The notes under the pieces are model-generated. The model did not search any database. It was not told where the DNA came from and saw only the letters and a program-made list of their open reading frames with translations. From NCBI GenBank assembly GCA_031265875.1, contig JAISCA010000051.1, positions 1 to 64,000 on the forward strand: a stretch of 64,000 nt of DNA, read 5' to 3'. Below, piece after piece: positions 41,841 through 50,069 of the stretch (the first letter of the stretch is position 1; each line of letters begins with the position of its first letter). Both the position numbers and the translations under genes were made by a program. Origin of the DNA: Propionibacteriaceae bacterium (GTDB lineage Bacteria > Actinomycetota > Actinomycetes > Propionibacteriales > Propionibacteriaceae).

Positions 41841-43334
41841 TCAGGCGGCCAAGCCGGTGACGAAACGCTCGATGTCGGTCAGCTCCTGTCGGCGACTGGT
41901 CTCGTCCAGGTAGATCATGTGGCCCGACTCGTAGTGGAGGACCTCGATCCGGTCGAGTTCGGCCCGGGGCAGCTCGAGCTGGGCCAGGTCGGTCTCAGCT
42001 CCCCAGTAGGGCGTGCAGACGTCGTAGTAGCCGAGGTGGTACTGCACCCGCAGGTGGGCGTTGACGCGCAGGACCTCCGACAGCGCCCCCAGGGAGTTGA
42101 AGCCGGCGAAGATGTCCTGGGAGCCGCGCCAGGGGCGGACCCGCTCGCTGATCAGCTCGTAGGGCAGGTCGTTGCGGTAGCCCAGTTCGTGGCGGAGATA
42201 GAAGTTGATGCCCGCTCCGAAGGCGCCCCGGATGGCTTGATCGGTCGGGTCGTGTTGGGCCACCTCGCCGGCCTGGTCGGGGTTCCAACCGGTGAAGCGG
42301 CCGTCGATCTCACCCACGGTCAGACCCCTCTTCCGCAACAGTTCGGCGTAGAAGCGGCGCTTGTCGATCTTGAGGTTGACCCAGTCGAGGTACTGGGGGC
42401 TGAGGCCGGTCAGAGAGGCGAGCTTGGCGATGGCGGCCTGGCGTTCGTCCAGTGGCAGCCGGTGGCCGGCGGCGAGGACGCGCAGGAGATCGCCGGTGGC
42501 GTAGTCCTCCGCTTCTTCGACCACCTCGGCCAAGGTCCGGTCGGGGTGGAAACCGTGGTAGTGGGCGACGGCGGCGTAGGTCGGGAGGAAGCCAGGGGTG
42601 GACAGCAGCGCGCCGGGCCCGAAGCCCATGAAGTCGCCCCCGCCCAGGGTCGACGAGATCAGGATCAGACCGCGCAAGTAGAGGCCCCATTGGCGGGCCA
42701 GTTCGGCGGCGACCTTAGCTCCCCGGAGGACGCCGTAGGACTCGCCGGCCAGGAAGAGCGGTGAGGCCCAGCGGTCGTGGCGGCTGGTCCAGAGCCGGAT
42801 GATGTGGGTGACCTGTTGGACATCCTCGTCGACCCCGTGATAAAGATCGGCCGGGACTCCCTCGGCGGCCCGCGAGTAGCCGGTGTCGACCGGGTCGATG
42901 ACGACCAGGTCGGCGTATCGCAGCGGCGTCTCCAGGTTGTCGATCAGGCGGTGGGGCGGGGCGAAGGGTCGGTCGCCGGACGAGTTGTCGACCCGACGCG
43001 GGCCGACCAAACCTAGGTGGAGCCAGGCGGATGAGGCGCCGGGGCCGCCGTTGAAGACGAAGATGACGGGCCTGGCCAGACGTTCTTCCTCAGTCAGGTC
43101 GGCCAGGTAAGCGGTGTGGAAGATCCGGGCCGTGACGCGGGGCGCGCTGGCGACGCCGGAGCTGGGGGCGTCCTCGAGCAGGTCGAGATAGCCGGCCTCG
43201 ACCGAATAAGCCAAGCCGCCCGGCAGACGGTGGCTGGTGACGGCCAATTCCAGCCGTTGGCTCGCGTTCCGGTCGGGGACCGGGATGGTGGGGGCCTCCT
43301 GAGCGGCCCCCACCCCCGTCAGCGGGTCGGTCAT
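41841..43334 (-). CDS. S10 (serine carboxypeptidase-like) peptidase
   Basis: This 497-residue protein has the S10 alpha/beta hydrolase triad: GESYG (nucleophile), YDVCTPYWG (Asp) and ESGHMIYLD (His), plus the oxyanion segment FNGGPGASSAW. Bacterial S10 relatives trim peptides from the C-terminus. No signal peptide is visible in the chosen start, so an intracellular role on imported peptides is likely. The start is coupled by ATGA to the shortened binding-protein gene. Confidence 0.9.
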   Translation of the reverse strand: MTDPLTGVGAAQEAPTIPVPDRNASQRLELAVTSHRLPGGLAYSVEAGYLDLLEDAPSSGVASAPRVTARIFHTAYLADLTEEERLARPVIFVFNGGPGASSAWLHLGLVGPRRVDNSSGDRPFAPPHRLIDNLETPLRYADLVVIDPVDTGYSRAAEGVPADLYHGVDEDVQQVTHIIRLWTSRHDRWASPLFLAGESYGVLRGAKVAAELARQWGLYLRGLILISSTLGGGDFMGFGPGALLSTPGFLPTYAAVAHYHGFHPDRTLAEVVEEAEDYATGDLLRVLAAGHRLPLDERQAAIAKLASLTGLSPQYLDWVNLKIDKRRFYAELLRKRGLTVGEIDGRFTGWNPDQAGEVAQHDPTDQAIRGAFGAGINFYLRHELGYRNDLPYELISERVRPWRGSQDIFAGFNSLGALSEVLRVNAHLRVQYHLGYYDVCTPYWGAETDLAQLELPRAELDRIEVLHYESGHMIYLDETSRRQELTDIERFVTGLAA

Positions 43335-43804
43335 GGGGCGACCCGCTCGTACAGATGGCTGGTGAAGGCCCCAGCCGGCCCGATGATGACGCCGGTCACC
43401 CGCGTCGAGTGAATGATCGACGAGTAGGAGTACCACAACGGGATGGCCGGCAGGTCACGGAAGAGGACTTCCTGAGCCTGGTTGAAGTAGGCCACGGCCT
43501 GGTCGGTCGTGTCGGCCACGGCGTTCACCACCTGGCCGCTGGTCTCGTCGACCCGGACCAGGCCTTCGAACAGGACGAAGACGAGCGTCTTGCGGCCCTG
43601 CTCTTCGCTGTCGGTCGGGATGAGCGGCCCGTCCGGCGGGCTGGCCGACACGGAGATGGGGTCGTAGGCGTCGGCGGCGCCGGAGGGCTGATCGGACGAG
43701 TCGCTGGCGCAGCCGGTCAAGCCGGCCCCGAGGGCGAGGGCCGCTGTCAGGGCGATGGTCTTGAGGCGACCGGAGGGCGACCGGCCATGGGTGGTAGTTT
43801 GCAT
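43331..43804 (-). pseudogene. Internally deleted peptide-binding protein (SBP family 5)
   Basis: This 157-residue frame starts after AGGAGAACACC, has an intact lipoprotein signal and lipobox (GLTGC, C32), about 60 residues of the N-terminal SBP part (ending VNAVADTT near 100), then directly the C-terminal part (AVAYFNQAQEVLFRDLPAIPLWYSY...). The full relative at 34860-36497 has about 545 residues, so some 380 residues are missing from the middle without breaking the frame. Alternatives: a recently deleted binding protein, or a small surface lipoprotein kept for another use. It is the first gene of the peptide-use operon. Confidence 0.8.
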
Positions 43805-44272
43805 GGTGTTCTCCTGGGCGTGGACGTCGACTGGCTGATGGTGTGGACGGGTGAAACCTCCCGCGGACCTCGCTGCAACGAGTTCGCTCAAACGTCAGTT
43901 TGATGTGGTCCACGCCCAGGGGAACGCCTCGTGGAGCGGGAGACCCGAGACGGGCCGGGTCGGGCGGCCGGAAAACCGCCCGCGGTTGGATCCCCTGGGC
44001 GTCAGATACAACAAGGCCGCCAGGCGGGCCGAAGCACTCCGCTGCGAGCCATGTGAAACTCCATCCCTGAAGAGGTGAAACCGAATTTAGCAGATGAATA
44101 CATACGTATGCAAATGTACACGTTCACTCCCCTAGGTCGGCTCGATTCGACCAGAGCAGGATGGTCAGGGCGTGAAACTGGATCATCGGCAGTCGAGGCC
44201 CGACCCTCACCGCCCGGCCTCCCGGTCCGAAAACCGCTAGCCGCTCCCTGATCGGGTGACTAGGCTCGGCCC
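43805..44272. other. Divergent intergenic region, peptide-use operon / ada-alkA
   Basis: No gene is seen in 468 bp. An 11-bp inverted repeat CGCCCAGGGGA (43913-43923) and TCCCCTGGGCG (43991-44001) could form a stem around 67 nt in the leader of the minus-strand operon. The AT-rich stretch near 44084-44120 carries the probable promoter of that operon and the palindrome CATACGTATG (44101-44110). Confidence 0.5.
44084..44113 (-). promoter_or_regulatory. Candidate promoter of the peptide-use operon
   Basis: On the minus strand TTGCAT (44113-44108) and TAAATT (44089-44084) are separated by 18 bases, resembling sigma-70 -35 and -10 boxes, and lie about 280 bp upstream of the first gene. The palindrome CATACGTATG overlaps the -35 region. 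Confidence 0.4.
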
Positions 44273-45832
44273 GTGACGAGTCTCTGGGAGGACCACGACG
44301 CCTGTTACTCCGCGCTCCTGGCCCACGACGCCCGCTTCGACGGGCGGGTCTTCGTGGGTGTGCGGACGACCCGGATCTATTGCCGTCCGGTCTGCCGGGT
44401 CCGGACGCCACGGCCGGAGAATTGTCGCTTCTACCCCAGCGCCGCCGCAGCCGAGACGGCCGGCTTCCGGCCCTGTCTGAAGTGCCGGCCCGAACTGGCC
44501 CCCGGGTTGGCGCCGGTCGACGGTCCGGCCCGTCAGGCCCGCCAGGCGGCCCGGCTGATCGCGGACGACCCGGTCGACCTCACCGTCGAGGACATCGCCG
44601 CCCGGCTTCAGATCACCAGCCGTCAACTGCGGCGGGTGGTCGAGCGAGAGTACGGCGTCGCCCCCGTGCGCTACCTGCGCAGCGCCCGTCTGCTGTTGGC
44701 CAAGAACCTGCTCACGGACACCGACCTGACAATCACACAGGTCGCCTTCGCCGCCGGTTTCGGCAGCCTGCGCCAGTTCAACGACTCCTTCCGCCAGCAC
44801 TACCGCCTGACCCCGAGCCAGCTCCGGCACGACGCTGGCCCGCCCACAGCCCACTCACCGACTGCTGGCCCGCCCACAGCCCACTCCCCGGGCGGCACCG
44901 GTGAGACCGCAGTCCCCTCCTCGGGCGTCGGTGCGATCAGGCTCAGGCTCGGCTACCGCCCGCCCTACGACTGGGACGGATTAGTCGGCTTCCTGGCCGC
45001 CCGCGCCATTCCGGGAGTGGAACAGGTCACAGACGGGGTCTACCGGCGCACCGTCCGGCTGACCAAAGCCCAGGTGGCCCACTCTGGCTGGTTGGAGGTC
45101 CGTCACCTACCCGACCAGGCCGCCGTCGCCGTGACCGTGCCGACCGCGCTGCTGCCGGCGCTGACCCGGTTGTTGAACCGAGTCCGGGCCATGTTCGACC
45201 TGGATTGCGAGCCGGCCCCGATCCAGCGCCGACTGGCCTCGCTGGAAGCGCTTGGACCAGGACTGAACACCCCTGGCATCCGCTTGCCTGGGGCTTTCGA
45301 CGGTTTCGAGTTGGCCGTCCGGGCCATCCTGGGCCAGCAGGTCAGCGTCAAAGCGGCCCGGACCTTGGCCGGACGCCTGGCGGAGGACTTGGGCGATCCG
45401 ATTGAGACCGGGATCGAAGGGTTGACCACGGTCTTTCCCGACCCGGACCGGATCGTCGCCCTGCCCTGCCCCATAGCCGACCGACTCGGCCCGCTGGGAG
45501 TCACCGGAGCCCGGGCTAGGGCCATCCGGGCGCTGGCCCAGGCCGTGCTCCAAGATGGCCTGGATCTGACCCCGACGGCCGATCCAGCCCAGACGATCCG
45601 GAGCCTCACCGCCCTGCCCGGCGTCGGCCCCTGGACGGCGCAGTACGTGGCCATGCGGGCGCTGGCTTGGCCCGACGCCTTCCCGGACTCCGATCTCGGC
45701 CTCCGGCTGGCCCTCCAACGCGCCCTCGGCCTAACGGACGGCCCGACCTCCCGTCAGATCCTCGACTTGGCTGAGACCTGGAGACCGTGGCGGTCCTACG
45801 CCGCCCTGAACCTGTGGAGGTCGCTCACATGA
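44273..45832 (+). CDS. Ada-AlkA fusion: regulator and 3-methyladenine DNA glycosylase
   Basis: This 519-residue protein joins an Ada N-terminal zinc domain (C37, C41, C68, C71; C37 being the methyl acceptor), an AraC-type helix-turn-helix (about 90-185), and an AlkA glycosylase (about 220-519) with the helix-hairpin-helix LTALPGVGPWTAQYVAMRAL and catalytic Asp in PDSDLGL. It senses methyl phosphotriesters and removes alkylated bases. The linker between the domains contains a perfect 23-base tandem repeat (44834-44856 and 44864-44886). It starts with GTG and is coupled to ogt by TGA/ATG overlap. Confidence 0.94.
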   Translation: MTSLWEDHDACYSALLAHDARFDGRVFVGVRTTRIYCRPVCRVRTPRPENCRFYPSAAAAETAGFRPCLKCRPELAPGLAPVDGPARQARQAARLIADDPVDLTVEDIAARLQITSRQLRRVVEREYGVAPVRYLRSARLLLAKNLLTDTDLTITQVAFAAGFGSLRQFNDSFRQHYRLTPSQLRHDAGPPTAHSPTAGPPTAHSPGGTGETAVPSSGVGAIRLRLGYRPPYDWDGLVGFLAARAIPGVEQVTDGVYRRTVRLTKAQVAHSGWLEVRHLPDQAAVAVTVPTALLPALTRLLNRVRAMFDLDCEPAPIQRRLASLEALGPGLNTPGIRLPGAFDGFELAVRAILGQQVSVKAARTLAGRLAEDLGDPIETGIEGLTTVFPDPDRIVALPCPIADRLGPLGVTGARARAIRALAQAVLQDGLDLTPTADPAQTIRSLTALPGVGPWTAQYVAMRALAWPDAFPDSDLGLRLALQRALGLTDGPTSRQILDLAETWRPWRSYAALNLWRSLT

Positions 45833-46332
45833 GCATCTTCAGCGCCCGTTTCGAGACCCCGCTCGGCCCCGTCCTGGCGGCGGCGAACCACGGCGCCATC
45901 GTCGGCCTCTGGTTCTTAGACCAGCGCTACTTCCCCCCGGCGGCCAGCGACTGGACCGAGCGCCCCGGCGACGCCGCTTTGCGGCGGCTGGGCTCCTGGC
46001 TCGATGCCTACTTCGCCGGCCAGTCCCCCGCCCCGGACTTCCCGCTGGCCCCCCCGGGGACGCCTTTCCGTCAGGCCGTCTGGAGCCTGCTGCGCCAGAT
46101 CCCCTACGGTTGGACGGCGACCTACGGGGATCTGGCCCGCCGCCTGGGCGCCCCCGGCCGCCCGGCCTCCGCCCGAGCCGTCGGCGGGGCCGTCGGCCAC
46201 AACCCCATCTCGCTCGTCATACCCTGCCATCGCGTGATCGGAGCCGACGGCGGCCTGACCGGCTACGCCGGCGGCCTGAAGCGCAAGACCGCTTTGCTGG
46301 ACTTGGAAGGGGCCCGGCCGCCCTTGCTCTGA
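45829..46332 (+). CDS. ogt: Methylated-DNA-[protein]-cysteine S-methyltransferase
   Basis: This 167-residue protein removes alkyl groups from O6-alkylguanine by transferring them to its cysteine in IPCHRVIG. The recognition helix (GDLARRLGAPGRPASARAVGGAVGHNPIS) is complete. The start is ATG after GTGGAGGTCGCTCAC at the end of the Ada-AlkA gene, so both are one operon. Alternative longer frame from 45787 is not needed. Together the two genes give a complete adaptive-response unit. Confidence 0.94.
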   Translation: MSIFSARFETPLGPVLAAANHGAIVGLWFLDQRYFPPAASDWTERPGDAALRRLGSWLDAYFAGQSPAPDFPLAPPGTPFRQAVWSLLRQIPYGWTATYGDLARRLGAPGRPASARAVGGAVGHNPISLVIPCHRVIGADGGLTGYAGGLKRKTALLDLEGARPPLL

Positions 46333-46395
46333 GGTTAAGAGCGACCACCGTCAACGCCACATTGCCCCACGACAAGCGTCCGACACCGCAGCATA

Positions 46396-46415
46396 ATGTC
46401 AAATTTATTTGACAT
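46396..46415. promoter_or_regulatory. Palindromic operator over the -35 box
   Basis: ATGTCAAATTTATTTGACAT has 9-bp perfect arms with central TT. Its right half overlaps the -35 element TTGACA of the following promoter. Very AT-rich for this genome. It is probably the binding site of the XRE-family regulator encoded 540 bp downstream, giving autoregulation. Confidence 0.65.
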
Positions 46416-46437
46416 TTAGTCGTCTATACCATACTGT
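46409..46437 (+). promoter_or_regulatory. Sigma-70-like promoter
   Basis: TTGACA (46409-46414) and TACTGT (46432-46437) with a 17-bp spacer. Transcription would start near 46444, about 35 bases before the GTG of the membrane-protein gene and its GGGGAGG ribosome site. Confidence 0.6.
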
Positions 46438-46477
46438 CTGTCATGTTCACATGCCATTAAGACGGAAGGGGAGGACC

Positions 46478-46963
46478 GTGGGATATTCAAGTCTACGGGC
46501 GCTGGTCAGCACGGGGGCTGGGCTCGCGGCGGTGGCGGTCTACACCGTGTACGCGGCCAGGGTGGGTCTGCTGAGGTCGACCGATCTACGGGCCGTGGCG
46601 GTGGCGATGCTGGTCTTCATCGGGGCCAGTGTCGTGATCCTGGTCGTGCTGCAGGTGCTGTTCCACATCGCTTTCGCGGTCCGGGAGTCGGTTAGTAGCG
46701 GCGACGCAGACGACCGTCAGATCGATCGCTTGTTGTCGTCTGAGATGGCGGAGGACGAGTTGGACCACTTGATCGCCTGGAAGGCGGGCCGGGCCGCCAG
46801 TCTGGGAGCCGGAGTCGGGTTGGTGGCCCTGCTGGCGCTGTTGGCGGGCGGAGCCGCCCCGGCCCTGTCCTTGCATGCGCTGTTGTGGTGTTGCGCGGCC
46901 GGGTCGCTGGTCGAGGGCGGTTTGACAGTTTGGTTCCACCAACGGGGCGTCAGCCGTGGCTAA
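46478..46963 (+). CDS. Small membrane protein paired with XRE regulator
   Basis: This 161-residue protein has about four helices (around 10-30, 37-62, 105-125, 130-150) separated by an acidic cytoplasmic loop ([33 protein letters not shown]). It starts with GTG after GGGGAGGACC. I recognise only the general arrangement, a multi-helix membrane protein of the DUF2178/DUF3169-like kind encoded directly in front of a short XRE regulator. The regulator gene overlaps its end by eight bases. Function unknown; the two likely act together in membrane or redox response. Confidence 0.78.
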   Translation: MGYSSLRALVSTGAGLAAVAVYTVYAARVGLLRSTDLRAVAVAMLVFIGASVVILVVLQVLFHIAFAVRESVSSGDADDRQIDRLLSSEMAEDELDHLIAWKAGRAASLGAGVGLVALLALLAGGAAPALSLHALLWCCAAGSLVEGGLTVWFHQRGVSRG

Positions 46964-47216
46964 AGGAGTGACTAAAAGCCTGGTGATCACGAACTCCATC
47001 CGTCGCTTGCGCTTCTTCGCCAATGAGATGACCCAGCTCGACCTGGCCGAGCGGGTGGGCTGTTCCCGGCAAACCATCGTCGCCCTAGAAGCGGGCAAAT
47101 ACACCCCGTCACTGGAACTGGCTTTCCGTATCGCCTCAGTGTTCGGAGTGCCCATCACCGAGGTATTCCAATACGGATCAGGCGCCCCGGCGGCGCCGGA
47201 TAACAATAAAAATTGA
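46956..47216 (+). CDS. XRE-family HTH regulator (short, YozG-like)
   Basis: This 86-residue protein is mostly one helix-turn-helix domain (about 12-70): [59 protein letters not shown]. Such short XRE proteins often repress the membrane-protein operon that encodes them. It starts with GTG inside the preceding gene. The palindrome at 46396-46415 is the likely operator. The MDR oxidoreductase gene begins 15 bp after its stop and may be co-transcribed. Confidence 0.9.
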   Translation: MAKGVTKSLVITNSIRRLRFFANEMTQLDLAERVGCSRQTIVALEAGKYTPSLELAFRIASVFGVPITEVFQYGSGAPAAPDNNKN

Positions 47217-47231
47217 GCTGAGAGCCGAACC

Positions 47232-48218
47232 ATGAGAGCAGTCGTCTATGACCGTTACGGCGGTCCGGCCCAGCTCCGGCTGGCCGATCCAGCCCCGCCC
47301 GCACCACAGCCGGGCCAGGTATTGGTCCGGGTCGAAGCGGTGGGATTGAACGCCTACGACTGGCGGGTGCTACGGGGCGCTCCGTTCCTGGTCCGACTAC
47401 AGCAAGGGTTATTCCGACCGAAGAACCCGATCCTGGGGTCCGACATCGCCGGCGTCGTCGAGCGAGTGGACGACCAGAGCGGCTTCCGCCCCGGCCAGCG
47501 CGTCTTCGGCTGTTTGGAGGGCTGCGGCACCGCCGGCTTGGCGGTGGGTGGATTGGCCGAGCTGGTGGCCGCCCAACCATCCGGCTTGGCCCCCATGCCC
47601 GATGGGCTGTCCTTCGAGCAAGCGGCCAGCTTGCCGATGGCGGGCGGCACCGCCCTGATCGCCGTCCGCGACATCGCCCAGGTCCAACCGGGCATGGCCG
47701 TGTTGGTCCATGGCGCGGCCGGCGGAGTGGGCAGTTTCGCCGTCCAGATCGCCAAAGCTCTCGGCGGCCAGGTCACCGGAGTCTGCCGAACCAGACACGT
47801 CGATTTCGTGGCCAGCCTAGGCGTCGACGAGGTGATCGACTCCACCCGTGAAGACTTCACCGCGCCGGGACGGACTTGGGACGCGGTGATCGACGTAGCC
47901 GCCAACCGCCCCATCGGTCAGCTACGTGAAGTGGTCAACCCCGGCGGGGTGGTCGCCTCCGTCGGCTTCTCCAGCCTGCGCCACCTGGTCGGAGTCAGCC
48001 TGGCGGCCCTGGGGCAGAAGGACAGCCGGCGAGTTGTGATGGTGGCGGCGGACAACACCGACAACCGCTACCTACACACTCTGTCCGACCTGGTGACGAC
48101 CGGCCAACTCCGGCCCGTGATAGACCACGTTTACAGCCTCGACCAGACCGCCCAGGCCTTCCAACACATCGAATACGGTCACCCGGCGGGCAAGATCATC
48201 GTCCTATTGGATGAGTAA
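47232..48218 (+). CDS. MDR-family NADPH:quinone oxidoreductase-like enzyme
   Basis: This 328-residue protein is a zinc-independent medium-chain dehydrogenase/reductase: a GroES-like N-terminal domain (RAVVYDRYGGPAQLRLADPAPPAPQPGQVLVRVEAVGLNAYDW), a Rossmann domain with VLVHGAAGGVGSFAVQIAKALG, and the C-terminal LDQTAQAFQHIEYGHPAGKIIV. No structural zinc cysteines are visible. It reduces quinones or enones with NADPH. A shortened, damaged copy of its central part lies at 49961-50069. Confidence 0.9.
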   Translation: MRAVVYDRYGGPAQLRLADPAPPAPQPGQVLVRVEAVGLNAYDWRVLRGAPFLVRLQQGLFRPKNPILGSDIAGVVERVDDQSGFRPGQRVFGCLEGCGTAGLAVGGLAELVAAQPSGLAPMPDGLSFEQAASLPMAGGTALIAVRDIAQVQPGMAVLVHGAAGGVGSFAVQIAKALGGQVTGVCRTRHVDFVASLGVDEVIDSTREDFTAPGRTWDAVIDVAANRPIGQLREVVNPGGVVASVGFSSLRHLVGVSLAALGQKDSRRVVMVAADNTDNRYLHTLSDLVTTGQLRPVIDHVYSLDQTAQAFQHIEYGHPAGKIIVLLDE

Positions 48219-48257
48219 ATACAGTCATTACTACCGCATCGCACAGGCCGCCTAGCG

Positions 48258-48518
48258 TCAAACCACAGGCAACCGAGTAAACATCTCAGCCGGAAGACGA
48301 GTGACACACCCGCCGTCGGTGCCGGGCACCTGCCAGCCGAGATATTGCCAGGCCTCGGCCGAGACCGAACGCAGAGTCCCGTCAGGATTCCACCAGGTGA
48401 ACTCACCGTCGGGCAAGGAATCCTTGATGGCGCTCACCCGCCCCGACGCCACATCCCACAACCGCACCGACCCCTCACCAGAGCCACTCGCCAAAAGTAG
48501 AGCGAACCGGTCCGTCCG
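48258..48518 (-). pseudogene. C-terminal fragment of a WD40-repeat protein
   Basis: The frame reads DRFALLLASGSGEGSVRLWDVASGR, a WD40 repeat, then about 55 residues and a stop. It lacks any start of its own and continues, in frame, directly behind the TGA stop of the DUF4143 ATPase gene (48519-48521). It looks like the last repeat of a larger WD40 protein whose front was lost when the ATPase gene came in. Confidence 0.75.
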
Positions 48519-49871
48519 TCAGGCGGCGGCTTCCCGAGGGATCGTCTCAACCGCATACAGCGGAACGTTCGTGAAGCCCGTCTGGACCTCGTGGGGCGCC
48601 AGCGACAGACGGAACGCCTGCGCGGGGTGGTACCGGTCCAGGTAGCTCCGCAGGCTCTTCGAGCGGACCTGTGTGGCTGACTTGACTTCGAGCGGGACGA
48701 CCATCCCGCCCAGTTGGGCGACGAAGTCGACTTCGGCGGCCTTCCCCGTCCAATAGGCCAGCGGCCCGTCGGCTCCGAGCGCGGCCACCAAGTGTTGGTG
48801 CACGAACTGCTCGGCCAGAGTGCCACGGAACTCGGTGAAGGCGGCCTCGCCCAGCATGAGCGTGGCCACGTCGAGCTTCGCCATGGCCCCCAGAAGGCCC
48901 ACGTCGAGGCCGAAGGCCTTGAAGGCGGCGTCCTCGACGTAGGCCGCCAAAGGTAGTCCCGGCCTGGTCAAGCGGGGCAGTTTGTAGACGACCCCGTAGT
49001 CGATCAGCCATTGGAACGCGAGTTCCAGATCCCGCGCCCGCGCCCCCGGGCGGACGGCGCCCCAGACGAGCCGCTGGTTCTCCTTGGCCAGATGGACGGG
49101 GATCGAGTCCCAGACCTGCCAGACCCGGGCTAGCTGCGAGGCCGGAGCGTGCTTCGAGAAGTCGGCCCTGAGCAACTGGAGCAGAGCGTCCTGCGTCGCC
49201 CGCGCCTCGACCAGCGAGCCGTTCTCGGCGTACCCCTGGACGACCTCGGGCATCCCGCCCACGCACAGGTACTCCCTCAGCAGGCCGGTCAACTCACCGT
49301 GCAACACCGCTAAGAGATCCCACTCGCCGCCGGCGACAGCCTCTGCCAACCGGTCCCGCCTGAGAGCGGCCAAGAACTCTGTGAAGGTGAGCGGGAAGAG
49401 GCTCAGGACATCGACTTTGCCGACCGGGAGGCCCGTCCCCGGACGCATGGCCACGCCGAGGTGACTGCCCGCGGCGACGACGTGATAGCCGGGAGCGTCT
49501 TCGGCGAAATACTTCAGTGCGGCCATGGCGCGGGTCTGTTCTTGGACCTCGTCCAAGATGATCAGAGTCTCTCCCGGTTCGATCGATGTGTCGAAGAGCG
49601 CCTCCAGCGCCCGGACCAACCGGTCAGGCCGGATGTCCTGCTCGAAGACGGCGTGGATCCTGCGGTCACCGGCGGGATTGGCATCCAAGTCGAAGTTCAC
49701 GTAGACGACGTTCCTGAAGTGACGTCGGCCGAACTCCTTGGCCAGCCAAGTTTTACCCACCTGCCGTGCTCCGCGGATGAGCAGCGGTTTACGCCGAGGG
49801 GCCTCCATCCACGTCGTCAGACTCTCCATAGCATGGCGTTCCATAGCCGCAATGGTAGCGTTTTCGTGCAT
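48519..49871 (-). CDS. DUF4143 AAA ATPase (DUF4143-domain protein)
   Basis: This 450-residue protein has an N-terminal AAA domain (Walker A GARQVGKT about 35-42; Walker B LIILDEVQ) and the C-terminal DUF4143 region with its AEQFVHQHLVAAL and FVAQLGGMVVPLEVKSATQ, a nuclease-like fold. Members often occur in accessory regions; some act like antitoxin or mobile-DNA related proteins but no single function is proven. A palindrome (CACGTTTT...AAAAACGTG, 49886-49910) sits directly upstream of the start and probably controls it. A dead copy is at 32130-32317. Confidence 0.88.
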   Translation of the reverse strand: MHENATIAAMERHAMESLTTWMEAPRRKPLLIRGARQVGKTWLAKEFGRRHFRNVVYVNFDLDANPAGDRRIHAVFEQDIRPDRLVRALEALFDTSIEPGETLIILDEVQEQTRAMAALKYFAEDAPGYHVVAAGSHLGVAMRPGTGLPVGKVDVLSLFPLTFTEFLAALRRDRLAEAVAGGEWDLLAVLHGELTGLLREYLCVGGMPEVVQGYAENGSLVEARATQDALLQLLRADFSKHAPASQLARVWQVWDSIPVHLAKENQRLVWGAVRPGARARDLELAFQWLIDYGVVYKLPRLTRPGLPLAAYVEDAAFKAFGLDVGLLGAMAKLDVATLMLGEAAFTEFRGTLAEQFVHQHLVAALGADGPLAYWTGKAAEVDFVAQLGGMVVPLEVKSATQVRSKSLRSYLDRYHPAQAFRLSLAPHEVQTGFTNVPLYAVETIPREAAA

Positions 49872-49885
49872 CGACGCACGTTTTC

Positions 49886-49912
49886 GCTAGCAAAAACGTG
49901 CGTACTACCACG
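49886..49912. promoter_or_regulatory. Palindrome in the leader of the DUF4143 gene
   Basis: CACGTTTTCGCTAGCAAAAACGTG forms an inverted repeat with 4-bp CACG/CGTG ends and T4/A5 inner arms (starting near 49886). The same site is retained in the dead copy (near 32248-32274, with CACGTTTTT/AAAAATCGTG), which supports a conserved regulatory role, for example autoregulation. Confidence 0.5.
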
Positions 49913-49960
49913 AAATCGCCACTTGAGCACGGGCGACAGCCCACTAGGACGAGACCGGTA

Positions 49961-50069
49961 CGACATCGCCTAGATCCAACCGGGCATGGACGTGTCGGTC
50001 CGAAACGTGGCCGCCGGGATGGACTTGGGGCGCGGTGATCGACGTGGCCGCCAACCGTCCCGTCGGTCA
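49961..50069 (+). pseudogene. Broken copy of the MDR oxidoreductase gene
   Basis: Two parts match the intact gene at 47232-48218: 49961-50011 corresponds to the segment around 47670-47723 (GACATCGCC...CCAACCGGGCATGG), and 50012-50069 to that around 47868-47925 (ACTTGG...CGCGGTGATCGACGT...GCCGCCAACCG). About 150 bases between them are missing and an in-frame TAG replaces CAG. The fragment ends in the Imm5-like gene's stop region. Confidence 0.7.

Noticed and set aside
46409..46477. 23-residue N-terminal extension of the small membrane protein
   Set aside because: It would begin inside the operator/promoter; the GTG at 46478 has a strong ribosome site.
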